Below, in pieces: positions 9,152-17,214 of a stretch of 36,076 bases of DNA. Made by a program: the position numbers and the translations under genes. Below the pieces are notes generated by a model. The model was given only the letters and a program-made list of their open reading frames with translations. It was not told the origin of the DNA and ran no database searches. The stretch's first letter is position 1, and the number at the start of each line of letters is the position of its first letter. Source of the stretch: Bacteroidales bacterium M7 (lineage in GTDB: Bacteria; Bacteroidota; Bacteroidia; Bacteroidales; Muribaculaceae); the NCBI GenBank assembly GCA_001689515.1, contig LUJR01000044.1, forward strand, positions 1 to 36,076, in the 5' to 3' direction.

Positions 9152-12100
9152 TTACTCACGTCCGCGGATGGCAAGTTTGCGCGACTCCGAGCTGAACTTC
9201 TCCCCGTCAGGCATGGAGATGGAAGCCCTGTAGACGTAGATGCCTGCTGCGACTCGTGACCCGGCGTTTGTGGTCATGTCCCATGAAATCGGTTCGGTCA
9301 TGTTGCCGTCGCTATATACGTGCTTGTCTGCTACCCATACTCTGCGTCCGCCGAGGTCGAATACTTCAATCTCCACATCCATGTCCTTGTCGGGACGGTC
9401 ATGCGTGACATAGAACAGTGTCTCGGATGAGGATGCACTCGTCAGGGCGTAGACATCTATGAGGGTGGGGGCTACGGTGTCGTCCACCCAGAAGTCGATA
9501 GCGCGGCTTGTGCTGTTGCCGGTGTTGTCATAGATGGTCAGCGTCGCCGTATATCCTCCGCCGGAGAGCCCTGATAGGGGATAAGCCAACGAGCCTGCCG
9601 AGGTAGATGCGAAGTCGGGCAGGAAATAGTCGGTCAGATCCGACAGCACCTTATATCCATCGATAGTGAGAGTCATCGTATGGCCTACGCCTCCAGCGCC
9701 GAGATTGATGCCGAGATTGTCATAGACATGGGCAAACAGGGTGGGATTGGCATCGACGGTAGAGCCGTTGGTAAAGTCGGCTCTGTTGAGGTACATCGTA
9801 TCTATGACTGGAGGAATGTCGTCAGTGATTTCGGGTTTGAAGCCTGAGATGGTGAAGTCGGCAAAGCCTCCCAATGCATCACGTTCGCCACGTGCATCCA
9901 CCGCGTACATGCTGATGAAGCCCGGGCGGTTATTATTGGCTATGTCGATAGGCACGAGCATATCAAGCGTCCAGCGTCCGTCACGTACTGCTGCGCGCCC
10001 CTTGCTGAGCACCGGTCCCTGCACCTCGTAGGTCTTGGTGGTGTGGACCGTGTCGCCCTGTCCCAGTGTGGTCATGTCGGTCTTGGAGTCATAGAGCGTC
10101 ACCTCGATTTCTCCATTGAAGTCGTCGAGAGCTTGCCCGGAGGTTGTCATGACATTTCCTTCAAGGCGTATCTGGGAGCCGCCTTCGAGATAGGGCGGTT
10201 CCTGCACGCTTCCTATGGGCTTGTCGTTGCCGTCGGTGACATCCTTGAGGGCTGTCAGGTCTACGGTGTGTGACGGCACGCTCTGTATCATCGCCGGGTC
10301 GCCGATGAGGATATAGACTTTCGCCTCATAGCAGTTATTGAAGTCGTTTTTTGTCTTTTGGAATATCTCGCCTACGGTCATGGCTCTGCCAGAGGCGTGG
10401 GTTCTGCCGATATTGCTGCTGAGATATTTGACAAATTCGCCGTTATGATGTATGGCGGCGCTGCGCGTCGTGGCTATCAGCGATATGGGACCCTGTGGAT
10501 TGCGCCACATCATCTCTGCTCCTGACAGGTTGGGACCGTCAATCTGTGCGTAGTGGCAGCTGGCTGATACTACTATGGGCTTGCGCCTGAGCGACATGGA
10601 CTGCACGTAGCTCGTGGGCATGATGCCGACTCCGCCCCACACGGTCTGTGAGGAGTGCCCTATGTAGATCATCCACGCGGTGCCTTCCTGCAGCTTGTTT
10701 TTTACGATCTGGAATGCTTTCGTTGCCTTGCCGTTCTCTTTTTTGTAGAAATCTATATAGGCTTTCGTGGCGAGCAGTCCGTTGCCCACGCCGCGATTCT
10801 TCGGATCTGACGGAGAAGTATATCCCAGAGCCTCTGATGCTTCTTCGGCATCAGTCTGGAAGTCTATCAGATTGTTGCTGAGGTCGGTTATGTACATGAT
10901 GTTGCCGCGCCAAGCCGAACGTGTGTTGAGCCCTTTTTCGTAGTCGATGATTTTCTTTACGGCTGCAGCTGCCATCTCGCGGGTGGTCACTGGCAGGCGT
11001 CCTACGGCGATGCTCATGGCTGATGTTCCTAACTGGCGCAGGGTGGTTGCTCCGTCTTCAAGCAAGCCGAACACGTCATCAGTGTGCAGACTCTGGTTGA
11101 ACTCTATCAGTCCGAGTGTGTCTGACCATGCTGGCGTTACGGGGTATGCGCATTCTCCGAGACTGGAGTTTTTAGCTTTGCGACGGTAGTCCCACGTGGG
11201 TCGTCCCATCACAAGCGCATATTTCAGTTTTTTCTCTGGACGTTCGTAAAACATCTTGAGCATCCTGCGCATGGCTTGTACGTCAGGTGTACCGGAGCTG
11301 AATTCGTTATAAACGTCATCCATGTTGGTGACCACGACATCCAGTCCTTGCGTCTGCTTGCGGTGTGCCGCCAGATCGCATGCTTCCTTGTACCACTGGG
11401 GCAGCGTGAATATCACCATGTCAGGTGTCGGAAGTCCGTGGAGATTCTGGTTGGCAGCGTATCCGATGATTTCAGGCTGGGGCAGCCCTTCGGCAGATTT
11501 CCATGCCACATAGCGTTTCCATGCGTGACCCGATGGATAATACCAACGGGCGCGGTCGCCGTCGGATTGCAGGTTGAGCTGCGTATAGCTGCGAGGGTCT
11601 GATACATCCCACACTCTGGTGTCTCCGTTGGCTCCTGTGATAGCGGCATTGGGTGACTGGAGGGTGAAATTGAGCGACGGTCCATTGAGTCTGAGGTATC
11701 GCAGGTAGCTTATCTCGATGTAGTGCAGGTTGGCGCGGTCGATGTTGGCAGCCTGGTCACATGACACTTTCACGTTGAGCTGCTGTGCATTGAATGATGG
11801 CGAAGATGTGTATTGTCCGGTTCCCATTACTCCGTAGACGTGGCTCTCGGTGTTGGCCTGGCTGGCTGTGAATGTGCCTCCTGGGAAATTGTCAGAATCT
11901 GTGGTTACCTGGAATCTGGCAGTATAAGGGGTGGATGTGGTGTGGTGGAATGCCGAAACGCGCATTAGCACCTTGTTGGCGGTATTTTCCTCCACTATAT
12001 CAGGCAGCTGGAAGGGGATGGTGACGCCGTCGTTGCCTTTGAGGCTCTCTCCGAAATATACGTGTCCGCTGTAGCTGGCTGATTCCGTCTCGAGATGGTG

Positions 12101-12637
12101 GAGCAGGTTGTCACGGAAGTATGTGGTCACGGGTGCGGCATTGCTTGTTGATGCGGAGGTGTCCTTGACAGGTGTGTTGCGTGGCTCGTCGTTTTCGGTG
12201 ACGAAATAATAAGCCACATCGCTGAATGCGTTGATGCGGTGGCTGGCGGCGGTGTTGTTTCTTGACTGTGACCAAGCCACTGGTCCGCGGGCATAGAATA
12301 CCACGCCCTGCCCGGTGAGTTCGGAGGGCGACTGGGGCAGGTCGTCGATGACAAACGCAGGGCTGAGCTGTTCATGTAGCTGCTCGCCGCCGTAGCCGTA
12401 TATCTTGACTTTTGAGGGGTCTGAAAAGCCCATCTTCCTGATCTGGTCGTTTGTCAGGCAGTAGGCTCCAGAGGCTCTGATGCCGATTTTGTACCATGTA
12501 CCTGACGACAGGCGGCTGTTGTCGGCAAATTCAAACACTGTGGCACCTGAGGCAGCAGGCGCAAATGCCAGAACTATAAGTGAAAGCAGTAGGGCGGATA
12601 TATTGGCTTGTCTGATGTGTCGTAGCAAGATTCTCAT
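9152..12637 (-). CDS. porU: PorU-like C25 peptidase, paralogue 2 (probable type IX sortase)
   Basis: Secreted C25 peptidase of 1161 residues, close to the length of characterised PorU. A signal peptide (about 1-32) is followed by a prodomain-like region with a VWDVSDP motif (about 342), a C25 domain (about 400-790) with candidate H661 in YIGHSSQTVW and C694 in VSASCHYAQ (33 residues apart), Ig-like modules, and a C-terminal domain with EVFDLGGRRVW and AAGIYVYRASI. In established systems PorU works at the outer membrane, cleaving the C-terminal signals of type IX cargo. Length and active-site spacing make this copy the better sortase candidate; I infer this and did not test it by phylogeny. 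It begins 36 nt after a GH25 muramidase gene and shares its direction. No terminator is visible between its stop and the rex promoter. Confidence 0.85.
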   Translation of the reverse strand: MRILLRHIRQANISALLLSLIVLAFAPAASGATVFEFADNSRLSSGTWYKIGIRASGAYCLTNDQIRKMGFSDPSKVKIYGYGGEQLHEQLSPAFVIDDLPQSPSELTGQGVVFYARGPVAWSQSRNNTAASHRINAFSDVAYYFVTENDEPRNTPVKDTSASTSNAAPVTTYFRDNLLHHLETESASYSGHVYFGESLKGNDGVTIPFQLPDIVEENTANKVLMRVSAFHHTTSTPYTARFQVTTDSDNFPGGTFTASQANTESHVYGVMGTGQYTSSPSFNAQQLNVKVSCDQAANIDRANLHYIEISYLRYLRLNGPSLNFTLQSPNAAITGANGDTRVWDVSDPRSYTQLNLQSDGDRARWYYPSGHAWKRYVAWKSAEGLPQPEIIGYAANQNLHGLPTPDMVIFTLPQWYKEACDLAAHRKQTQGLDVVVTNMDDVYNEFSSGTPDVQAMRRMLKMFYERPEKKLKYALVMGRPTWDYRRKAKNSSLGECAYPVTPAWSDTLGLIEFNQSLHTDDVFGLLEDGATTLRQLGTSAMSIAVGRLPVTTREMAAAAVKKIIDYEKGLNTRSAWRGNIMYITDLSNNLIDFQTDAEEASEALGYTSPSDPKNRGVGNGLLATKAYIDFYKKENGKATKAFQIVKNKLQEGTAWMIYIGHSSQTVWGGVGIMPTSYVQSMSLRRKPIVVSASCHYAQIDGPNLSGAEMMWRNPQGPISLIATTRSAAIHHNGEFVKYLSSNIGRTHASGRAMTVGEIFQKTKNDFNNCYEAKVYILIGDPAMIQSVPSHTVDLTALKDVTDGNDKPIGSVQEPPYLEGGSQIRLEGNVMTTSGQALDDFNGEIEVTLYDSKTDMTTLGQGDTVHTTKTYEVQGPVLSKGRAAVRDGRWTLDMLVPIDIANNNRPGFISMYAVDARGERDALGGFADFTISGFKPEITDDIPPVIDTMYLNRADFTNGSTVDANPTLFAHVYDNLGINLGAGGVGHTMTLTIDGYKVLSDLTDYFLPDFASTSAGSLAYPLSGLSGGGYTATLTIYDNTGNSTSRAIDFWVDDTVAPTLIDVYALTSASSSETLFYVTHDRPDKDMDVEIEVFDLGGRRVWVADKHVYSDGNMTEPISWDMTTNAGSRVAAGIYVYRASISMPDGEKFSSESRKLAIRGRE

Positions 12638-12673
12638 ACTTTATATAACGTTGTCACCTACGGGTTTATTGTG

Positions 12674-13450
12674 TCAGTCAAATTCTTCAAGCCACCGTTC
12701 CCAAGCCTCGGCTGAACCGTTGAAGGTGTTGATGTCGACCTTGCCGTTGACTCCGCTGACACGTCCCACGTGACTGAACTGCCATAGCCTCATGTTGCCT
12801 GCCTCGGGTGCGCCGGTAAATGAACATAGCCACAGCGGATAATGGGCAAACTGCTGGCTGAAAAATTTCTCAAAACCGTCTTTGTTGCTATATAACATCA
12901 CGCGGTAACCGTGTGACTCAAGGGTGTTTATCATGGACTGAAGGCGTGTCAGGATATCGTGGGTGGTGTGATCGCGAGGATTGCTCCATTCCTCTACATC
13001 TATGACTACGGGCATATCAAGGGATCGCCCTCTGAGGCTGTGGAGCAGATTGAGAGCCTGCATGTAGCCACCGACATCAAATCTGAAGAAGTGGTAGGCT
13101 CCGACTTTCAGTCCGGCGCGGCGCGCTTTGCGGTAGTTGTCGGTGAAATTACGGTCCTTGAAGGTTGCTCCTTCGGTGGCTTTTAGTATGACAAACTCCA
13201 TCCCTGTGGCGGCTACCTTGTCGAAGTCCACAACTCCGTTATGAGCGGAAATGTCGATGCCCCTGACTGGATATTCCGTGGGGGCGGGGGAAACTATGAC
13301 GGCTTCGCGCCACCACACGTAGTAGGCGCACACTACACCGGCTATTGCCACCATGGCGAGTGCCATCAGCAATATGATCATGCGCAGTCGCATCATGCGC
13401 ATGCGCCGGGCTATCTTAGTGATGAGAGTGCGAGGTGAAGCCACAGCCAT
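12674..13450 (-). CDS. membrane-anchored GH25 muramidase (lysozyme family)
   Basis: Glycoside hydrolase family 25 enzymes cut the MurNAc-GlcNAc bond of peptidoglycan. A basic N-terminus and one hydrophobic segment (about 24-48, uncleaved-anchor type) place the catalytic domain in the periplasm. Family motifs are RGIDISAHNG (63-72; D66), ILKATEG (88-94), GAYHFFRF (117-124) and VVIDVEEW (148-155; D151 and E153, the catalytic acid region). The end has LWQFSHVGRVSGVNGKVDINTF, the usual GH25 tail. At 258 residues it is complete. It lies 36 nt upstream of the porU candidate on the same strand, so the pair is probably co-transcribed. Local peptidoglycan opening for a trans-envelope machine is a reasonable but unproven role. 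Confidence 0.9.
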   Translation of the reverse strand: MAVASPRTLITKIARRMRMMRLRMIILLMALAMVAIAGVVCAYYVWWREAVIVSPAPTEYPVRGIDISAHNGVVDFDKVAATGMEFVILKATEGATFKDRNFTDNYRKARRAGLKVGAYHFFRFDVGGYMQALNLLHSLRGRSLDMPVVIDVEEWSNPRDHTTHDILTRLQSMINTLESHGYRVMLYSNKDGFEKFFSQQFAHYPLWLCSFTGAPEAGNMRLWQFSHVGRVSGVNGKVDINTFNGSAEAWERWLEEFD

Positions 13451-13465
13451 AAAAGCTATCCATTT

Positions 13466-13519
13466 TTAAGGACCTTAAAGACTTTAAAGACCTTAAAGAC
13501 TTTAAAGACCTTAAGGACA
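13466..13519. repeat. six tandem 9-bp units TTAARGACY
   Basis: Six back-to-back nonamers (TTAAGGACC, TTAAAGACT, TTAAAGACC, TTAAAGACT, TTAAAGACC, TTAAGGACA) lie just upstream of the GH25 start. Units alternate C/T at position 9. A small hairpin (AGGGGC 13522-13527 with GCCCCT 13534-13539) follows directly. Confidence 0.85.
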
Positions 13520-13567
13520 TGAGGGGCGTTGAAGCCCCTACAGCCACATATGCAAAAAAACGAAAAA

Positions 13568-13612
13568 GCTGCCACTTGTCCTCTCCGCGTGAAGCGGAGA
13601 GATGTGGTAGCT
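13568..13612 (-). terminator. Rho-independent terminator of the small lipoprotein gene
   Basis: An 8-bp core stem CTCTCCGC (13581-13588) with GCGGAGAG (13594-13601) and a 5-nt loop, extended by outer pairing of AGCT-x-CCAC with GTGG-x-AGCT. On the minus strand it is followed by a U-rich run (complement of 13555-13567). A second, smaller hairpin (TCTGCT 13644-13649 with AGCAGA 13655-13660) directly abuts the stop codon of the gene. Confidence 0.85.
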
Positions 13613-13660
13613 ATTTCGTAATTAGAGTCGTATCCTCTAAATGTCTGCTCTTTCAGCAGA

Positions 13661-13864
13661 TTACTTTACGACAGCAGCAGAGTCAGCTACGACAGCAGCA
13701 GAGTCAACAACAGCAGCAGCGGTGTCAACAGTAGCAACTTCTTCGATAGCAACTTCTTCTACAGCTACAGTGTCAGCAGCTTCAGCAGCCTTGTCAGAGT
13801 TACCGCAAGCGGCAAACATAGAAGCACCGAAAGAAACAGCGAGGAGATAAACTAACTTTTTCAT
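13661..13864 (-). CDS. very small low-complexity lipoprotein
   Basis: A 67-residue predicted lipoprotein: MKKLVYLLAVSFGASMFAAC gives a signal peptide with lipobox FAAC, and the mature part is almost entirely Ala, Val, Glu, Asp, Thr and Ser. The C-terminus repeats a 7-residue unit (DSAAVVA) encoded by a 21-bp direct repeat (13667-13685 and 13688-13706), and an EEVA repeat precedes it. The start at 13864 is chosen over an upstream ATG (13894) because it begins a normal signal peptide. It has its own strong promoter and two downstream hairpins, so it is monocistronic and may be abundant. I do not recognise a family. By size and composition it recalls small structural or entericidin-like lipoproteins, but that is only an analogy. 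Confidence 0.75.
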   Translation of the reverse strand: MKKLVYLLAVSFGASMFAACGNSDKAAEAADTVAVEEVAIEEVATVDTAAAVVDSAAVVADSAAVVK

Positions 13865-13918
13865 TTTCTTTTTTGTGATTAAATAATAAAACAAATTTGT
13901 TTAGCTTCAAAAACGTTG

Positions 13919-13949
13919 CAAAGGTATACCAAAAAGTTGGATTACCAAA
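13919..13949 (-). promoter_or_regulatory. promoter of the small lipoprotein gene
   Basis: Minus strand TTTG (13946-13949), 19 nt, TACCTTTG (13919-13926): a near-perfect match to the Bacteroidetes primary promoter. Predicted start near 13912, giving a leader of about 48 nt. Confidence 0.8.
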
Positions 13950-13955
13950 GTTTTT

Positions 13956-14002
13956 TTATGATTTTTTTGCCCGGCAATCTCTATTTCTCAAAAAAATCAT
14001 AA
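13956..14002 (-). terminator. AT-rich hairpin terminator of the SulP gene
   Basis: Perfect 14-bp inverted repeat, 13956-13969 with 13989-14002, and a 19-nt loop, 25 nt after the SulP stop. The arms contain 7-nt A and T runs, so the hairpin supplies its own U-tract. It lies just upstream of the small lipoprotein promoter. Confidence 0.75.
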
Positions 14003-14027
14003 TTTTTGTGTCGCAATCTGCATGATT

Positions 14028-15767
14028 TTAACGTTTCTGTGCCGTCACTATGCCGTTTGCCATCTTGACGGCAATGTTGATGTTGTCACAGATATGGTCG
14101 TTGCCGAGGAGCTTGTCTATATTGGCATGCTCGAGGGTTTCACGCACTTTGGGCACTACGCCTGAGAGCACCACATGGATGCCTTCTTGTTGCGACGAGA
14201 GTATGAGGGTCTCTAAGTTGTGTATGCCGGTGGAGTCGATGAAAGGCACGAGGCGCATGCGTATGATGCGCACTATGGGCTTGTCGCCCTGACCTACGCC
14301 TCCGAATCCGTCGCGCATCAGTTCGTCAAACTTGGTGGCGACGCCGAAGAAGAACGGACCCTCTATCTCATATACCGATACTCCGGGGAGTATGTCGAGC
14401 ACTTCGTGGGCTGATGCTTCGGTTCCTTCAGCCACGTCAAGCTGCTCGCTGTAGACGCGTATCTGGGTGTTTTCGGTTACACGGCGCAGGAAGAGTATGA
14501 TGGCAAGGAGCAGTCCGATTTCGATGGCGATGGTGAGGTCGAAGATGACGGTCAGCAGGAATGTCACCACGAGTACAGAGATGTCGCTCTTGGGGTTCTT
14601 GAATATGGCACGTACGGTGCGCCATCCGCTCATGTTGTAGCTGACCACTATCAGCACTGCCGCCAGGCATGCCATAGGTATCTGGTTGATGAGCGGCATC
14701 AGGAATAGGAATATCAGCAGCAGCACTATCGCATGCACCACGCCTGCCACGGGGGTGCGGCCTCCGTTGGTGATGTTGGTCATGGTGCGGGCTATGGCTC
14801 CGGTGACGGGTATGCCGCCGAAGAATGGTACTACCACATTGGCGATGCCCTGACCGATAAGCTCGGTGTTGGAGTTGGTGCGGCTTCCGGTCACGCCGTC
14901 GGCTACTGTGGCTGACAGGAGGCTTTCGATGGCACCGAGTATGGCGATGGTGAACGCCGATGGCAGCAGCATGTTGATGGTGTTCATCGACAGAGTGAAT
15001 CCGTGGGGCTGCGGGATGTCGGTAGCCATCTTGCCGAAGCGGTCACCGATGGTCTCGACTCCCCACTCTGGAGCGAAACCTTTGACGATCCATACTGCCA
15101 CCGACACTATGATGATGGCTATCAGAGCGCCGGGTAGTCTCTTGGATACCTTTGGGGTCAGGGTGATTATCAGCAATGACACTACGCCTACTACCAATGT
15201 GGGTACATCAATCTGGGCGAGGCTTTTGAAATACACCCCCCATTTGGGGAGGAATGCTGCCGGTACATCCTTTAGACCGAGACCTAAGAAGTCGTTGATC
15301 TGGGTGGAGAAGATGGTCAGGGCGATACCTGCGGTGAATCCTACGACTATGGGGTAGGGGATGAACTTGATGACGGTGCCGAGATGGAAGAGTCCGAGGA
15401 GTATCATGATCAGCCCTGCCATCAGTGTCGCTACCGCGAGTCCCTCAAGTCCGAAATTGGCTATTATGCTGTAGACGATGACGATGAAAGCTCCCGTCGG
15501 TCCGCCTATCTGCACGGAGCATCCGCCGAGTGCGCTCACCAAGAAGCCGCCGATGATAGCGGTAATCAGACCGATTGTGGGGCTTACACCGCTGGCTATG
15601 CCGAAAGCGATGGCAAGCGGCAGAGCTACTATGCCGACCACGATGCCGGCGATGAGGTCGTCTTTCAGTCGTGAAGCCGAATACCCCTTGAGCGAGGTCA
15701 GCAGCTTCGGCTGGAAATCGATTGTACCCGATAGTTTCATTTCTGTAATCTTTTTTACCTTTTCCAT
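14028..15767 (-). CDS. SulP (SLC26)-family anion transporter with STAS domain
   Basis: Inner-membrane transporter of the SLC26/SulP family, which carries sulfate, bicarbonate, dicarboxylates or other anions. About residues 30-430 hold the hydrophobic transport core with family signatures GIVVGIVALPLAIAFGIASG, GGPTGAF and GIPVTGAIARTMTN. A cytoplasmic STAS domain (about 455-565) follows, with the conserved VPFIDSTGI loop. At 579 residues it is full length. The substrate cannot be read from sequence; bicarbonate, sulfate and C4-dicarboxylates are all possible. The ATG at 15767 is the first Met; Met10 is an alternative. It appears monocistronic, with a -7 box upstream and its own terminator. Confidence 0.9.
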   Translation of the reverse strand: MEKVKKITEMKLSGTIDFQPKLLTSLKGYSASRLKDDLIAGIVVGIVALPLAIAFGIASGVSPTIGLITAIIGGFLVSALGGCSVQIGGPTGAFIVIVYSIIANFGLEGLAVATLMAGLIMILLGLFHLGTVIKFIPYPIVVGFTAGIALTIFSTQINDFLGLGLKDVPAAFLPKWGVYFKSLAQIDVPTLVVGVVSLLIITLTPKVSKRLPGALIAIIIVSVAVWIVKGFAPEWGVETIGDRFGKMATDIPQPHGFTLSMNTINMLLPSAFTIAILGAIESLLSATVADGVTGSRTNSNTELIGQGIANVVVPFFGGIPVTGAIARTMTNITNGGRTPVAGVVHAIVLLLIFLFLMPLINQIPMACLAAVLIVVSYNMSGWRTVRAIFKNPKSDISVLVVTFLLTVIFDLTIAIEIGLLLAIILFLRRVTENTQIRVYSEQLDVAEGTEASAHEVLDILPGVSVYEIEGPFFFGVATKFDELMRDGFGGVGQGDKPIVRIIRMRLVPFIDSTGIHNLETLILSSQQEGIHVVLSGVVPKVRETLEHANIDKLLGNDHICDNINIAVKMANGIVTAQKR

Positions 15768-15835
15768 TTGATGCCGCCGTTCGCGACACCTATATATAAT
15801 ATGTGATGTATGCTTATGATAATACGTAGGCTTTT

Positions 15836-15859
15836 TGTAGGGACATGCCGTGGCATGTG
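15836..15859. repeat. palindromic element A (single unit)
   Basis: A TGTAGGGACATGCC unit whose core is a 7-bp palindrome (ACATGCC 15843-15849 with GGCATGT 15852-15858). It is one half of the paired element found elsewhere in the window. It lies in the leader of the SulP gene and 3' of the tRNA-Asn terminator. Confidence 0.75.
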
Positions 15860-15903
15860 CGCCACCCGCGCCGCAGTGTTAAAAAATTTGCAAAATGAGA
15901 GTG

Positions 15904-15911
15904 CAAATTTA
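15904..15911 (-). promoter_or_regulatory. candidate -7 box for the SulP gene
   Basis: Minus-strand TAAATTTG fits TAnnTTTG, but no TTTG is found at the right distance upstream. If used, the leader would be about 130 nt and would include palindromic element A. Confidence 0.4.
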
Positions 15912-15944
15912 GCAATTTTTCACGAAATCACACACGTATAAATA

Positions 15945-15981
15945 CGAAAAATGCGGAGGCCTCACGGCTACCGCATTTTCG
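15945..15981 (-). terminator. Rho-independent terminator of the tRNA-Asn operon
   Basis: Arms AAAATGCGG (15948-15956) and CCGCATTTT (15971-15979), 9 bp, 14-nt loop, ending in a five-U run on the minus strand. It starts directly after the discriminator base of the downstream tRNA. Confidence 0.85.
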
Positions 15982-16055
15982 CGCTTCAGGATGGGCTTGA
16001 ACCAACGACCCCCTGATTAACAGTCAGGTGCTCTAACCAACTGAGCTACTGAAGC
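15982..16055 (-). tRNA. tRNA-Asn (anticodon GTT), copy 2 of the pair
   Basis: A cloverleaf is readable on the minus strand: acceptor GCTTCAG/CTGAAGC (7 bp), D stem GCTC/GAGC, anticodon stem CCTGA/TCAGG with loop CTGTTAA (anticodon GTT at 16019-16021), and T loop TTCAAGC. The T stem has one U-U pair. The discriminator is G and the CCA end is not encoded. It is identical to its neighbour and transcribed second. Confidence 0.96.
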
Positions 16056-16090
16056 ATGGTTGTGATTGGGGATTGAATTGAAATGTCGTG

Positions 16091-16164
16091 CGCTTCAGGA
16101 TGGGCTTGAACCAACGACCCCCTGATTAACAGTCAGGTGCTCTAACCAACTGAGCTACTGAAGC
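16091..16164 (-). tRNA. tRNA-Asn (anticodon GTT), copy 1 of the pair
   Basis: Identical in sequence to the tRNA 35 nt downstream, with the same arms and the GTT anticodon at 16128-16130. CCA is not encoded. It is nearest to the promoter and so first in the two-tRNA transcript. Confidence 0.96.
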
Positions 16165-16207
16165 AGACTTGCATCATCTCTGGCAGCCTCTGCTGTCAAA
16201 TGCGCCA

Positions 16208-16239
16208 CAAAATTAACGGTTATTATTGAATTATCCAAA
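16208..16239 (-). promoter_or_regulatory. promoter of the tRNA-Asn pair
   Basis: Minus strand TTTG (16236-16239), 20 nt, TAATTTTG (16208-16215) fits the Bacteroidetes consensus. Predicted start near 16201, about 37 nt before the first tRNA. Confidence 0.75.
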
Positions 16240-16295
16240 TTTTCTCGCCTAATTCTGCGTCAAACCTGCGTTTTGCGGCTTTTTGCAGCCTCTTG

Positions 16296-17000
16296 TCACT
16301 GCTCAGCCGGTTTACCGGCGGTGTCGCAGACTTCGGCGGCGAGTGCCTGCCACAGGTTGTCGTCAGGCACAGGTGCCGTGACATCTATGTCGTTGCCGCT
16401 GACGGGATGGGTGAATCTGATGCGCCGTGCCATCAGCGATATGGACCCGTCGGGGTTGCTGCGCTTGGCTCCGTATTTGAGGTCACCCTTTACGGGGCAG
16501 CCGATGGATGAGAGCTGTACGCGTATCTGGTGCTTGCGCCCGGTCTCTAATTTGACTTCAAGCAGGTTGTAGCGGTCACCACGGGCTATCAGGTCGTAGT
16601 GGAGCACCGCCTTTTTCCCGTCTGTGACAGGCTTAAGTGACGCATAGCTCTTGTTGCCCTGCTGGCGTGTGGTGATATAGTGGGTGAGGGTCGCCGACGG
16701 CTCTGCGGGCGTTCCTGCTGTAATCGCCCAGTAGGTCTTGTCGACTTTCCCCTCGCGAAACATCTCGTTGAGACGCGCCAGTGCCTTGGAGGTCTTGGCG
16801 AATACAACCACGCCTCCTACGGGGCGGTCGAGACGGTGTACCACGCCGCAGAACACGTTGCCCGGTTTGGCATACTTCTCTTTGAGATATGCCTTGATGG
16901 TTTCACTCAGCGGTGTGTCACCGGTCTTGTCACCCTGCACTATCTCGCCCGGGGCTTTGTTGACTATGATTATGTGGTTGTCTTCGTAGAGTACTTCCAT
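16296..17000 (-). CDS. RluA-family RNA pseudouridine synthase
   Basis: Converts specific uridines in rRNA or tRNA to pseudouridine. The catalytic-Asp motif HRLDRPVGGVVVFAKTSKAL has D58 as nucleophile; RKHQIRVQLSSIGCPVKGDLKYG is the second family signature. There is no N-terminal S4 domain and the length is 234 residues, as in compact RluA/TruC-like members. The target site cannot be assigned. I chose the ATG at 17000 (MEVLYEDNHIIIVNKAPGE), which is where family members begin. A longer open frame starting at 17081 would begin inside a palindromic repeat and is rejected. It lies downstream of korB but is separated from it by repeat element B. Confidence 0.9.
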   Translation of the reverse strand: MEVLYEDNHIIIVNKAPGEIVQGDKTGDTPLSETIKAYLKEKYAKPGNVFCGVVHRLDRPVGGVVVFAKTSKALARLNEMFREGKVDKTYWAITAGTPAEPSATLTHYITTRQQGNKSYASLKPVTDGKKAVLHYDLIARGDRYNLLEVKLETGRKHQIRVQLSSIGCPVKGDLKYGAKRSNPDGSISLMARRIRFTHPVSGNDIDVTAPVPDDNLWQALAAEVCDTAGKPAEQ

Positions 17001-17020
17001 GATGGCTGGGGTCGGTTTTA

Positions 17021-17186
17021 ATGTAGGGAGGGTGTTGCAAAACTCCAAATCGTACAATACTGTAGGGACATGCCATGGCATGTCTAATCTGCAAATGCTT
17101 GAGTATCAGCAGACATGCCATGGCATGTCCCTACAGTACACAGGCAGAATCACCACAATTGACAGTTTTGAACACCCACCCTACAT
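17021..17186. repeat. palindromic element B: MITE-like, nested inverted repeats
   Basis: Outer ends 17021-17044 and 17164-17186 are inverted repeats of about 23 bp (ATGTAGGG[A/T]GGGTGTT...AAAACT) with one mismatch and one small indel. Inside, 17058-17085 and 17111-17138 form a perfect 28-bp inverted repeat, and each arm carries the 16-bp palindrome ACATGCCATGGCATGT. There is no internal gene. It begins 28 nt after the korB stop and ends 20 nt before the pseudouridine synthase start. A further copy of the outer motif (GAGGGTGTTG) lies near 17193. Confidence 0.85.
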
Positions 17187-17214
17187 TATGATGAGGGTGT
17201 TGGGTGGCGTTGCT

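Noticed and set aside
13466..13519. CRISPR-like array
   Set aside because: The units are 9 bp with no spacers and no cas genes are nearby; it is a simple tandem repeat.
15982..16164. Duplicated tRNA-Asn as an integration scar
   Set aside because: Both copies are complete and identical, share one promoter and terminator, and no integrase or element lies between or beside them.
17001..17081. N-terminal extension of the pseudouridine synthase frame
   Set aside because: The extra residues are the translation of repeat element B. The family start is the ATG at 17000.
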